A DNA stretch of 20,128 nt from Oppiella nova (lineage: Eukaryota > Arthropoda > Arachnida > Sarcoptiformes > Oppiidae), in assembly GCA_905397405.1 (NCBI GenBank), contig CAJPVJ010000829.1:1-20128 (forward strand), written 5' to 3'. Positions 1 to 9,838 of the stretch are shown piece after piece. The notes under the pieces are model-generated. The model was not told where the DNA came from and did not search any database. It was given only the letters and a program-made list of their open reading frames with translations. A program made the position numbers and the translations under genes. Each line of letters starts with the position of its first letter. Position 1 is the stretch's first letter.

Positions 1-1001
1 AAATTGAAAAAATATAAAGTTAACAAAACCGAGGAAAATATCTCCATTTAATGCACTTTAGAAAAGTTTATTAAATGAGAAAAACATTATTATAATAAAA
101 AGATTTTTCTTTTTGATCACAACTTTTTCTCGCATTTATCTCTATTTTAGATCTCTTATAAATTATAAGGAGAAGTGATATTGAATTTAATAATATAATA
201 ATATTAATAACAAAAACTAAAATACTGTATTGTATTGTGTTGTGGCAATAGTGAGGCAAACAAAAGCCAAACACTAATATAATTGTTATCATGTTTTCAT
301 CAATTGTTTGTTTCGCCATAAGTTATGCTAACGTTTGGAGTGAGAGCTCATTGATTGAGATAAAGTAGTGGTTTGGGTCACAATGTTGTGTGTGTTTTCC
401 AATATTGACTGAGAAATATAATTTTTTCGATAAGGATATGGCACACAATAATAAGATATTGTCTTAAGTGTGCCGAACCAACACACAAACCAACACTACA
501 TCCAACCCATGGCTGAGGTATGGGCTGATGACTGTGTGACCACATTCTCAATACATATCTCTGACCGTCAATACTCCACACGAACGGCACAAATAAGCCT
601 CAAATCTCTTATACAATAACTTATATTATATTACACTTTGTTATATTGTGTGCTAAAGAATCGTATTAAATATTCGTGAATACAGTGCACAAGTATTTAA
701 TGTAAAAATTATTTTCTCTTTAGTTTTAAATTGATGTAAAGAATAAGAAATTGCCGCAAAAATTGAGTTTAATTATAACACACTGTTTGGTAGATATAAT
801 ATACGGTGTTTAATACAATGAGGAAAATATAAATAAGATTTGATGCGAAAAATAACACAAAAGAGTGATTTGGTTGATGTGTACAGTCGATGGCCGGTTC
901 GAGTGCTTTAGGGTCTGCCATAAACTAAATTTATGATAACATAGAGAGAAAATTCATTATATCTGTGTTTGCCATCAAATTGAATATCCAATGAATAAAA
1001 G
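1..1001. repeat. Dispersed repeat A, copy 1 (second copy at 7290-8281)
   Basis: The whole segment recurs in direct orientation about 7.28 kb to the right, with scattered substitutions, a 10-bp deletion in the second copy near 7540, and one-base indels. It contains no recognisable transposase, reverse transcriptase or terminal repeat. The similarity stops sharply at 1001, where tandem repeat B begins. The window opens one base inside the boundary seen at 7162 and 7290. Small open frames on the minus strand (about 590-378) shift frame between copies and are not genes. Confidence 0.85.
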
Positions 1002-2050
1002 ATCTGTATATCTATTTTACATTTAGTTTTGTATTATTCTGTTTGCGATTCTGTTATCGATGTCTCAATTAAAGTCTGTATTTGATAGCAAGTGTCCCAT
1101 CGCTCAGTAACTTAATATCTAAAGCATGTCTCAAAAGTTAATCAAAATTTGTTAATACAATATAAGTTCGCAATAATAAAAATCAATTTAAATATCTATT
1201 GAATTTAATATTAAGAATTGAAATTAATATTTGGAAAAAATAGCGAAAATTATTTCATCTCTTTTTACATTTCGCTCAAAAAGATTACACGTTTTAAAAG
1301 GAAATTCATTTTTTGACAAAAAAACAAATTCTCCGATAATATACTGTAAAAATCATATATAAATGTTATGTAATATACAGATACAACACAATACACACAT
1401 AGCATTAGCAATAATGAGACCCAAAACTATTCATAATAGCGCCACAAATATATATGTATTTTATCGCAGAGAAAATTTTTCGCTGCGAACTGAGAGATAG
1501 CGAAAGTAGTGGTAGGAGAGAGAATCTGTATATCTATTTTACATTTAGTTTTGTATTATTCTGTTTGCGATTCTGTTATCGATGTCTCAATTAAAGTCTG
1601 TATTTGATAGCAAGTGTCCCATCGCTCAGTAACTTAATATCTAAAGCATGTATCAAAAGTTAATCAAAATTTGTTAATACAATATAAGTTCGCAATAATA
1701 AAAATCAATTGAAATATCTATTGAATTTAATATTAAGAATTGAAATTAATATTTGGAAAAAATAGCGAAAATAATTTCATCTCTTTTTACATTTCGCTCA
1801 AAAAGATTACACGTTTTAAAAGGAAATTCATTTTTTGACAAAAAAACAAATTCTCCGATAATATAATATACTGTAAAAATCATATATAAATGTTATGTAA
1901 TATACAGATACAACACAATACATACATAGCATTAGCAATAATGAGACCCAAAACTATTCATAATAGCGCCACAAATATATATGTATTTTATCGCAGAGAA
2001 AATTTTTCGCTGCGAACTGAGAGATAGCGAAAGTAGTGGTAGGAGAGAGA
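1002..2050. repeat. Tandem duplication B, two units of about 522 and 527 bp
   Basis: Unit 1 is 1002-1523 and unit 2 is 1524-2050. They differ by a few substitutions and a short AT insertion near 1860 in unit 2. Each unit ends with a GC-richer tail (TGCGAACTGAGAGATAGCG, then GTGGTAGGAGAGAGA) that leads into a GA run. In unit 2 the run continues into two GCACTGGTA words. No coding frame is conserved. Confidence 0.9.
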
Positions 2051-2075
2051 GAGAGCACTGGTATAGGCACTGGTA
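2043..2075 (+). repeat. Short GA run followed by two GCACTGGTA words
   Basis: A run of alternating GA (2043-2055) is followed by GCACTGGTA at 2055 and again at 2067. The same word forms a minisatellite beside a GA run at 8715-8753, so the two places look related in origin or in the proteins that bind them. Confidence 0.6.
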
Positions 2076-2346
2076 GTCTAATGCAATCCAAGTTTGCAAT
2101 AATAATCTCTTGGATCTCTATTTCCCCTTTAACTTCACTCCAAGCAAACTGTGTATTACTGACGAGACGGCAATATATGCTATTATATACTGTTTTATAT
2201 GATATTTGTTATGACTTTGCGTACAGTTATTGCATAAATGCCTCCTTTTTCACAGCGTTATCACTGTTTTGGTCATTATTTTGCAGCCAATAATCATTTC
2301 GTGTGATTAGCCTTTAAATAACTAATAGATATTTTTAAACACTTTT

Positions 2347-2846
2347 GCCACTCATTGCTAAACTCTTTCGCTCGACTGCTGGTCCCCTCCCTGTCCTGCC
2401 CTCCCATATCATTGACTGACTCCAGTGATGATGATTATGGTGATGATGATGACTACCAGTGCTTATGATGAACGGACTGAAGCACTCAAATGAGCCCTTA
2501 GAACAAGTGTTTGTATGTGTGGTGTCTGTGCCTTAGGACGGGTACACCAAAGGGTACACCAATCACACCGTCGCACAGCCAATAAGACTCTGAAAGCAAT
2601 CAGCCACTCATTGCTAAACTCTTTCGCTCGACTGCTGGTCCCCTCCCTGTCCTGCCCTCCCATATCATTGACTGACTCCAGTGATGATGATTATGGTGAT
2701 GATGATGACTACCAGTGCTTATGATGAACCGACTGAAGCACTCAAATGAGCCCTTAGAACAAGTGTTTGTATGTGTGGTGTCTGTGCCTTAGGACGGGTA
2801 CACCAATCACACCGTCGCACAGCCAATAAGACTCTGAAAGCAATCA
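2347..2846. repeat. Tandem duplication C, two units of 256 and 244 bp, GC-richer
   Basis: Unit 1 is 2347-2602 and unit 2 is 2603-2846. They differ by a substitution (GAACGGACTG against GAACCGACTG) and by 12 bp, because unit 1 carries an internal duplication of GGGTACACCAAA. Each unit has a pyrimidine-rich segment (GGTCCCCTCCCTGTCCTGCC), an imperfect GAT triplet run, TACCAGTGC, and several CACACC-like words. One plus frame reads SLTDSSDDDYGDDDDYQCL before a stop in both units. The acidic run is explained by the GAT repeat, so I do not call a protein. Composition suggests a former exon or a regulatory segment. Confidence 0.88.
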
Positions 2847-3374
2847 CTTCTCTCTCGCATTCAAATTGATTTCAAGAGAAAAAAGTTTTTAACTTAAAAA
2901 TTGCGAACATTTTCCTAAATTAAGAAAATGTTTGAAAAGTTTTAAAGTTTTCATTCATTTAAAGTGAGATAAGAAGTCATCTCTTGAATGCCATACGAGT
3001 GCAGCAAATGCTATGAGTTTTGCAATTGTTTTACTCAACACTTGTATTACTATTTGAAGTCATTTTAAATTCAATTCAATTTAAGGCTATTTTAATTCTA
3101 ATGTATTGTACACTCATTTTGTATGTGTTATCTCACTTTCATTCATTGCTTTTACTGTTTTAGTATTTTATTTATTTTAATCACAAAACAATAATTTAGT
3201 AAATGATTTGATTAGAGACACAGATATGAGAGAAAGCACTGAATATCTCATTGTTTTAATTAATGGATTAGTTTTAGAAAGAGATTCCAGTTTTTATTCA
3301 ATCAATCCTTGTGTCCAATGAATATTCCCGACTTAATGTTACTCTCAAACTTAATAACAAAAAGTTTTTCCTAT

Positions 3375-3375
<1 letters not shown>
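2847..3375. other. AT-rich stretch without visible genes
   Basis: The sequence is AT-rich, with repeated AAAAGTTTT words near 2880-2945 and no conserved frame, terminal repeat or RNA gene that I can recognise. Confidence 0.6.

Positions 3376-3415
<40 letters not shown>
3376..3415 (+). repeat. (AG)n microsatellite, about 20 units
   Basis: A pure AG run opens the GC-richer island at 3376-3960. Such runs bind GAGA-factor proteins in insects. Whether that applies in this organism is inference. Confidence 0.97.
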
Positions 3416-3417
<2 letters not shown>

Positions 3418-3602
3418 GGCGAGAGTTAGTTCGCTCACATTTACATTATCTTTTTGATGCTGCGCTCATATCGCTAGAGAACATCCGCAAACTCGAGGCG
3501 CCTTTCGATAACAAATCCCGTTGCCAGTAGTTTCTTGGATGCCAGTGCTCAGCCTCTTTAGCATCAATTGCCAGCCAGAGAGTAGAGCGAAGGCAGGCGA
3601 GT

Positions 3603-3633
<31 letters not shown>
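3603..3633 (+). repeat. Interrupted (GA)n tract
   Basis: This GA run has a single C interruption at 3624. In the minus-strand frame it becomes a Ser-Leu repeat, which makes an open frame by composition alone. Confidence 0.95.
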
Positions 3634-3782
3634 GAAAAAAGTTAGCTTTTCGGAGGACTGCAGCGGAGAGATAGCGCATATCTAACTGGGGTTTTGCTGA
3701 TATATCTATAGAATAGTTATTATTATCAATGGCTGAGCCGCGAGAGCGCAGAGAGAGGTTCGCGGAGAGCGAGCCAACGATG

Positions 3783-3791
3783 CTTTATATA
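3783..3791 (-). promoter_or_regulatory. TATA-like box TATATAAAG preceded by CACCCCTCCC
   Basis: The minus strand reads CACCCCTCCCATATATAAAG, which joins a C-rich, Sp/KLF-like word to a consensus TATA box inside a GC-rich setting, where chance TATA words are rarer. Transcription would begin near 3761 and run leftwards, the same direction as the MSRRKQ exon. No clear initiator is visible. Confidence 0.3.
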
Positions 3792-3960
3792 TGGGAGGGG
3801 TGTCTACTGGCTGAGTGAGGGGAACGACAGCATCGCTTTTGTTTGCAGGTGTTTGGCCGCTGAAGATATGGAATATAAGTGAGACTCAATTGTGAGATAG
3901 CGGATGAGGCACACCAGTCATCATCACCATAAACATCACACCATCAACACATCCAAACGC

Positions 3961-4470
3961 ATCCAATACGATGTGAAAGAGCTATAACTATATGCTATAA
4001 AAGTCGACCCAAAATATAGTATAAATTTTTCTTTTACTCAAAAATCATCTCCACTTCACATATAGTTTACTGTTATTTATTGATACGCTTTTTTGACAAC
4101 ACTTTAACACAACTAAACACATAACACATGAAAATATTAAATATAAACTCTACAAAAATAAGCTCTAAATTGGTTTTAAACTCGTATTTAACAATAAAAG
4201 TCATATACAATGAAAAGTATGAAATAAAGTGACTGTAAGAGTGAGATAACTATCATTTGAGCACTTTTTTGGAGTTCACTTCAAACTCCCAAAACGCCAG
4301 ACTATAGACCCGGAGTACACACCTTACCATCAATTATACCTTTAGATCAACACTAACACAACAGTAGCTCCAGAAGAATGGTTCGCATGAATTGCATTAC
4401 AAGAACACGAGAACAAGAACTCAATTCGCGTTTATCTCCAGATTTAGACGTATATCCACTAAAAACACAT
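3961..4470. other. AT-rich stretch without visible genes
   Basis: I see no coding frame, RNA gene or repeat here beyond short AT words. Composition grades down from the GC-richer island on the left. Confidence 0.55.
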
Positions 4471-4504
4471 TAAATCCTCGATCTTATAGCGAGGGTTCAC
4501 TGTA
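4471..4504 (-). mobile_element. Relic end resembling a Tc1/mariner/pogo-type terminal inverted repeat
   Basis: The minus strand begins TACAGTGAACCCTCGCTATA and continues into ATCGAGG. A TA dinucleotide followed by CAGTGAACCCTCG-like sequence is typical of terminal repeats of IS630/Tc1/mariner and pogo-like DNA transposons and their MITEs. Only one end is visible, and no transposase frame is nearby. A related word, AACACTCGCTATAATAG, is at 5273-5289 facing the other way. The call rests on the style of the sequence, not on a matched family. Confidence 0.35.
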
Positions 4505-4708
4505 TTGAATACAATGTATATAAAGTGAGAGATAGGGAGGAATGGGAGGAAAGTGTGCGCACATCTTAAATGTTATCTTATATTCAGTTTCCAGATATCG
4601 CCGAATGGCTGAACCAGATTAGGGGCCGACGATCTATTGTTATCACTTAATGTCTTATAGGGAACCCATTACTCACGAACTCTAATCTGCAAATTATTTA
4701 CTATTTTC

Positions 4709-4710
<2 letters not shown>

Positions 4711-4749
<39 letters not shown>
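4711..4749 (+). repeat. (AG)n microsatellite
   Basis: This is an uninterrupted AG run of about 19 units in AT-rich surroundings, preceded by TTTTCGC. Confidence 0.97.
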
Positions 4750-4751
<2 letters not shown>

Positions 4752-5304
4752 CAAAAAATAACAAAGATTAAGATTCTAATATAAGTTATGTCCAGATGTA
4801 AGAAAATACAAATCTTTAGCTAAGAATAGCTATAGTATGAAGTAATGACTACTATTTGTAACCCTGTTGTTTGGGACAAATGAACAGAAAGTGAAACAAA
4901 AGTTATTCAAACGACTAAAACAGTTGACTGAATGATGAATAACTTAATAATGAGACGGAATCCGATTCTCATGAGACAAATATTTAGATTTTATGATTCA
5001 ATTATATCTATGACTTAAAAGCATTCCTAAAATCACAGGAATGTGTTGTGCAGTGGATGTCATATACAAAGTCCAGCAATAAGTCTAACTGTAGTGAAGA
5101 TGAGAGTAAAAGTTGCAAAAAAGTTCACTAAAAAGAAGATCTCATTTGTAGATAGGAGTCGAGTCTGAGATCAAAACTGCGATTTTGTTGCCCTGTTTTC
5201 GCTGCACAGACAGAGATTGAGATCCAAAAAACTTTTTTTATAGTCAATCCGAAAATAATGTTTAATAGTATTAACACTCGCTATAATAGGCCGGTCGTCG
5301 TCAC
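4750..5304. other. AT-rich stretch without visible genes
   Basis: No convincing gene is present. A 74-codon minus-strand frame (5395-5171) is partly inside tandem duplication D and has no recognised motif. The transposon-end-like word at 5273-5289 and the GC-richer GGCCGGTCGTCGTCACCACC just before duplication D are the only landmarks. Confidence 0.5.
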
Positions 5305-6337
5305 CACCGTATGGGAGATACAGATAATAACGAGTGGCAGTCCTTATCGCGAGTCTATCTGTGGTTACGTGACGTCCACAGCAAATAAAGTTCATTAAAT
5401 AAAGTTATAAAAATCAAATGAGAAAATCGTATGAAAATGTATTTTAAGATTTTCATTTTAACTGTTTATATGAGTTTCAAATTAAAGGGGAAATTACGTT
5501 ACGCTTAAAGAATATACGAGAAATCAATAGCAAATATTCACTTAAATGTATTCCCTTATCACTATTATATCTATGATATAAGTCTGGGACTATTTTGAGG
5601 GGTATTTATTCACGTGAGAGCCCCTGGCTATCCACTGCTAGTTTATAATGAATATCTCCGATTTCGTAAAATTGAGTGTAAAATGTTTTCAAAGGTAAAG
5701 AATTTGTTTGATATTAAAATCGTAAAAACAATTATAAATGCTTTCCAATCAATTAATTTGGATCTAAAGTTAAGTTAAATGTAAAAAATGGTAAATTTAT
5801 TTTATGTTAACAGATAATTGAACACCGTATGGGAGATACAGATAATAACGAGTGGCAGTCCTTATCGCGAGTCTATCTGTGGTTACGTGACGTCCACAGC
5901 AAATAAAGTTCATTAAATAAAGTTATAAAAATCAAATGAGAAAATCGTATGAAAATGTATTTTAAGATTTTCATTTTAACTGTTTATATGAGTTTCAAAT
6001 TAAAGGGGAAATTACGTTACGCTTAAAGAATATACGAGAAATCAATAGCAAATATTCACTTAAATGTATTCCTTATCACTATTATATCTATGATATAAGT
6101 CTGGGACTATTTTGAGGGGTATTTTTCACGTGAGAGCCCCTGGCTATCCACTGCTAGTTTATAATGAATATCTCAGATTTCGTAAAATTGAGTGTAAAAT
6201 GTTTTCAAACGTAAAGAATTTGTTTGATATTAAAATCGTAAAAACAATTATAAATGCTTTCCAATCAATTAATTTGGATCTAAAGTTAAGTTAAATGTAA
6301 AAAATGGTAAATTTATTTTATGTTAACAGATAATTGA
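5305..6337. repeat. Tandem duplication D, two units of 518 and about 515 bp
   Basis: Unit 1 is 5305-5822 and unit 2 is 5823-6337. They are nearly identical, with single-base indels (for example TATTTATTCACG against TATTTTTCACG, and TATTCCC against TATTCC) and a few substitutions. The indels shift the only sizeable plus frame between units, and that frame lacks an ATG start, so no gene is called. The units show no terminal repeats and look like a local duplication or two alleles placed side by side. Confidence 0.9.
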
Positions 6338-6816
6338 TTCTTAATGATTCCGCAGATAATTGCCATCCATTTAAATAAGTAATTGGTTTTTACCTGTGCT
6401 TTCAAAGTAAAAGTTTGTATTAATTGAGTTGTTATTCAATAATACCCTTTGGTTTTTATGTTTGAATAATAAATATTCTAATTAATAGTAAGTTATTTGT
6501 AACATTCAAGTCATTGAATTGACATTTAAAATAAATAAATATGCGGTTAATTAAAACGAGTATTTTATAAATGTCAATGAAAATATTTTTAGTAAAATAA
6601 GTATTTAGGAAATCAATGTTTATATTCATTAACTTATAATAAACAAAAAAATCATTAATTACCCGAATGCAAGCACTTAAATACTTTATTATAGTTTTTT
6701 GTAGACTATAATAATTATAAAGACCTCAATCTTATAAGAAATTATTGGTAAATGGATGGTAATGTAAACTTATATCTGTATTATAGAGATATATACATAA
6801 TTATATGATAATAATT

Positions 6817-6820
<4 letters not shown>
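6338..6820. other. AT-rich stretch without visible genes
   Basis: The stretch is very AT-rich and has no frame, repeat or RNA gene that I can support. Confidence 0.6.

Positions 6821-6858
<38 letters not shown>
6821..6858 (+). repeat. (TC)n microsatellite
   Basis: A pure TC run of about 19 units. This is the same motif as the GA runs, on the other strand. Confidence 0.97.
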
Positions 6859-6864
<6 letters not shown>

Positions 6865-7161
6865 TTCAATTTTAAAGTTAAAATTTTCTTATTTTTAACT
6901 AAACTAAAGATAAAAACTTGTCTTTAAATATAGTTTGTCGCTCAGTGTTAGCGAGAGATAAGGGGAGGAAAAATATATTTATATTATATAAAAATGATTA
7001 TAATTTTTAAGGTCTAAAACAAGAATTATTTGCATTCCAATAGGTTTACGAAGTTTATGTGAAAATAAGATTCAGTTGTTATCTATTATTATTTTATATA
7101 GACTTTAACTCATATGAAAACACCTGAGCTTTGAGTTAATGAAAGTTATCTAAACTATCGA
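6859..7161. other. AT-rich stretch without visible genes
   Basis: Nothing is recognisable except GTTAGCGAGAGATAAGGGGAGG near 6950, a short GC-richer word cluster similar to the tails of duplication B. Confidence 0.5.
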
Positions 7162-7289
7162 AAAATTGAAAAAATATAAAGTTAACAAAACCGAGGAAAA
7201 TATCTCCATTTAATGCACTTTAGAAAAGTTTATTAAATGAGAAAAACATTATTATAATAAAAAGATTTTTCTTTTTGATCACAACTTTT
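7162..7289. repeat. Exact 128-bp partial copy of the start of repeat A
   Basis: Bases 7162-7289 equal 7290-7417 without a mismatch, and the identity stops at once on both sides. The segment is a head-to-tail duplication with period 128. Two other unrelated tandem duplications in this window have the same period, so an assembly origin is likely. Confidence 0.9.
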
Positions 7290-8281
7290 AAAATTGAAAA
7301 AATATAAAGTTAACAAAACCGAGGAAAATATCTCCATTTAATGCACTTTAGAAAAGTTTATTAAATGAGAAAAACATTATTATAATAAAAAGATTTTTCT
7401 TTTTGATCACAACTTTTCTCGCATTTATCTCTATTTTAGATCTCTTATAAATTATAAGGAGAAGTGATATTGAATTTAATAATATAATCATATTAATAAC
7501 AAAAACTAAAATACTGTATTGTATTGTGTTGTGGCAATACAAAAGCCAAACACTAATATAATTGTTATCATGTTTTCATCAATTGTTTGTTTCGCCATAA
7601 GTTATGCTAACGTTTGGAGTGAGAGCTCATTGATTGAGATAAAGTAGTGGTTTGGGTCACAACGTTGTGTGTGTTTTCCAATATTGACTGAGAAATATAA
7701 TTTTTTCGATAAGGATATGGCACACAATAATAAGATATTGTCTTAAGTGTGCCGAACCAACACACAAACCAAACACTACATCCAACCCATGGCTGAGGTA
7801 TGGGCTGATGACTGTGTGACCACATTCTCAATACATATCTCTGACCGTCAATACTCCACACGAACGGCACAAATAAGCCTCAAATCTGTTATACAATAAC
7901 TGATATTATATTACACTTTGTTATATTGTGTGCTAAAGAATCGTATGAAATATTCGTGAATACAGTGCACAAGTATTGAATGTAAAAATTATTTTCTCTT
8001 TAGTTTTAAATTGATGGAAAGAAACAGAAATTGCCGCAAAAATTGAGTTTAATTATAACACACTGTTTGGTAGATATAATATACAGTGTTTAATACAATG
8101 AGGAAAATATAAATAAGATTTGATGCGAAAAATAACACAAAAGAGTGATTTGGCTGATGTGTACAGTCGATGGCCGGTTCGAGTGCTTTAGGGTCTGCCA
8201 TAAACTAAATTTATGATAACATAGAGAGAAAATTCATTATATCTGTGTTTGCCATCAAATTGAATATCCAATGAATAAAAG
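7290..8281. repeat. Dispersed repeat A, copy 2
   Basis: This is a near-identical direct copy of 1-1001. It ends at 8281, after which the flanks diverge completely. It is preceded by an exact 128-bp tandem partial copy (7162-7289). A one-base insertion in the second copy (near 7770) changes every minus-strand frame relative to copy 1, which argues against coding function. It could be a dispersed element of an unknown family, a segmental duplication, or an uncollapsed haplotype. Confidence 0.85.
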
Positions 8282-8680
8282 TCTTAATTCATAATCTAAT
8301 CTATTATTTGATGCAAAAATAGAGTGAGAATCGACTCAACAATAGAGTAGAGAAGTCGAGCCATACATTCATCGCATGATTACTGGGGAATGGGATTTGA
8401 CTGTAGAGTGAAATATAGTGATGAAGTGATTCTCAGCTTTTTATCAAATATGAAACACCTTTACATTGCGTTTGACTGCATATTGCATAACAGTATACAC
8501 TTGTGTGCAGTGTATGGTGGGTATGGACTGTATGTGTGTGAGCAGCAGGCGCTCAATTGCCACCGGCTTTATCCCCTCCCAAAACGTGATTCCCCATCAA
8601 TTGTCTGACCATTAAATCGTTTACGTATTATATTTTTGTTGTATTTTGGCATCGCTTCCAATAACACTCAACGCCCGGTT

Positions 8681-8682
<2 letters not shown>
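8282..8682. other. Mixed-composition stretch, no supported gene
   Basis: The region 8390-8608 has moderate GC and a 72-codon plus frame starting at an ATG, but no recognisable domain, signal peptide or flanking splice sites. The segment ends with CGCCCGGTTTG before the next GA tract. It may be a regulatory patch. Confidence 0.4.

Positions 8683-8715
<33 letters not shown>
8683..8715 (+). repeat. (GA)n microsatellite leading into a minisatellite
   Basis: An uninterrupted GA run that joins directly to the 13-bp minisatellite, whose unit ends in the same GAGA letters. The minisatellite probably arose by slippage at the edge of this run. Confidence 0.97.
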
Positions 8716-8716
<1 letters not shown>

Positions 8717-8753
8717 ACTGGTAGAGAGCACTGGTAGAGAGCACTGGTAGAGA
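8715..8753 (+). repeat. 13-bp minisatellite (GCACTGGTAGAGA)x3
   Basis: Three exact head-to-tail units of GCACTGGTAGAGA are followed by GCATAAC. The core GCACTGGTA recurs at four other places in the window (2055 and 2067, 2454-2462 and 2710-2718 reversed, 14972). Confidence 0.95.
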
Positions 8754-9251
8754 GCATAACAATTATCGCAGTTTAAGATCAAACGATGCAAACAATCATT
8801 GCAGAGGATGGCTGCGCTCTCCCTCTCTCTCCTCTTTATAGTTGCGTTGAAAGTGTATTACAATATATGTTTTCACATCTCATATAAATTACAGCAAAAA
8901 TTTCTTTACATAAGACTAATGATAAGGTGTGGAGCAGTACTGACAACATATGAATTATATTTCTCAACACTAAATAAAAACAAAAACTCAAATTTGACTA
9001 AATTTTACATCAATTATTGCTCTAATTTGTTGGCAAATGCACTGAAAGACTATATATTATTATATTGTTATTAATTCTAAACGATTTTCTTCTATCAAAA
9101 GAAAATATAAGAAAAGAAATATAAGTTTCAGACGAAATCAAATGCAATCAACAGGCAGTCAAACGATGCAAAGGGACTGAGATTTTGCAAAAATGATTAA
9201 ACGATTGTCTCTTCAATGAAACTATTTCTTGAATTAAGACTTTAGTTATAA
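8754..9251. other. Stretch with one doubtful small frame
   Basis: An ATG at 8808 in good context (A at -3, G at +4) opens 88 codons to 9074, beginning MAALSLSLLFIVALKV, which looks like a signal or membrane segment. The Leu-Ser pattern comes from a CTCTCC-rich run, and the rest is AT-rich and low in complexity, so I do not call a gene. The word CAAACGATGCAAA occurs near 8780 and again near 9160. Confidence 0.4.
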
Positions 9252-9507
9252 ATGAATGAAATACTAAGACTATGTTGAAATGAATTTATTAAATAAGTTC
9301 TGGAATAAGTAGAAAACATAATATCAATAATATCTGCGAATATTTTTTGGGTGTGTTTTTGATGAAGAGATCTTATAATATGAATGAAATACTAAGACTA
9401 TGTTGAAATGAATTTATTAAATAAGTTCTGGAATAAGTAGAAAACATAATATCAATAATATCTGCGAATATTTTTTGGGTGTGTTTTTGATGAAGAGATC
9501 TTATAAT
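9252..9507. repeat. Exact 128-bp tandem duplication E
   Basis: 9252-9379 equals 9380-9507 with no mismatch, and identity stops at once on either side. The second unit continues as the left arm of the large inverted repeat. The period of 128 matches two other unrelated duplications in the window. Confidence 0.92.
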
Positions 9508-9541
9508 GTACAGTGAATTATAGAGAATATTTTAAAATCAA

Positions 9542-9546
<5 letters not shown>

Positions 9547-9579
<33 letters not shown>
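9547..9579 (+). repeat. (AG)n microsatellite at the inner end of the left arm
   Basis: A 33-base AG run that pairs with the TC run at 9799-9833 within the inverted repeat. Confidence 0.97.
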
Positions 9580-9582
<3 letters not shown>

Positions 9583-9600
9583 TATTGAATGCTTGCATTT

Positions 9601-9796
9601 AAATGAGATAAAGTGAAAGCAAAGTCACAATAAATGGTATCATCCATACTATCTGCACAGAAATGAATCGACTATTTGTGTATCAGTTGTTCGCCGAATG
9701 ACTAAACTTTTTCACTCGAAAACATCGAAAAAACAGTACAAAAACTGCATCCAAATAGTCGTCGATGTATTGCAGCCAAATGATGAGGGTTTGCAT

Positions 9797-9833
<37 letters not shown>
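9601..9833. repeat. Segment F copy 1 (direct repeat of 10000-10238)
   Basis: This segment forms the loop of the inverted repeat and repeats 399 bases later. It ends with GTTTGCATGATC and a TC tract. After the tract, copy 1 continues into the inverted arm, while copy 2 continues into unique sequence. Confidence 0.92.
9799..9833 (+). repeat. (TC)n microsatellite at the inner end of the right arm
   Basis: A 35-base TC run that joins segment F to the inverted arm. It differs by two bases in length from its partner at 9547-9579. Confidence 0.97.

Positions 9834-9838
<5 letters not shown>

Larger units (their letters stand above)
3416..3960. promoter_or_regulatory. GC-richer, GA-rich island: candidate promoter or regulatory element
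   Basis: Composition changes sharply from the AT-rich flanks. The island contains a second GA run (3603-3633), two GATAGCG words (3670, 3896), GCCAGTGCTCAGCC, a GCGAGAGCGCAGAG segment, and a TATA-like box on the minus strand at 3791-3783. On the minus strand the first ATG after the box, at 3679, opens a 77-codon frame running through the TC tract to 3446. On the plus strand an ATG at 3729 opens 29 codons ending at GAGTGAGG, which resembles a splice donor. Neither product is recognised. The island may be an alternative first exon or promoter, or an enhancer within the intron of the MSRRKQ gene. Confidence 0.35.

Noticed and set aside
378-590. 70-codon minus-strand frame in repeat A (and its partner at 7870-7607)
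   Set aside because: A one-base indel between the two copies makes the proteins diverge completely after about 33 residues, no family is recognised, and it lies within a repeat.
860-925. tRNA- or SINE-like pol III signals (TGGTTGATGTG and GGTTCGAGT) in repeat A
   Set aside because: The A-box and B-box-like words are only about 30 bases apart, closer than in a tRNA, and no cloverleaf can be drawn.
5171-5395. 74-codon minus frame
   Set aside because: No motif or start support; it overlaps the border of duplication D, where the sequence is repeated without keeping the frame.
6112-6294. 60-codon plus frame in unit 2 of duplication D
   Set aside because: It has no ATG at its start, is frame-shifted in unit 1, and matches no known motif.
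8808-9074. 88-codon plus frame with a signal-peptide-like start
   Set aside because: The Leu/Ser start is explained by a CTCTCC run, the remainder is low-complexity AT-rich translation, and there is no supporting splice or polyadenylation signal.
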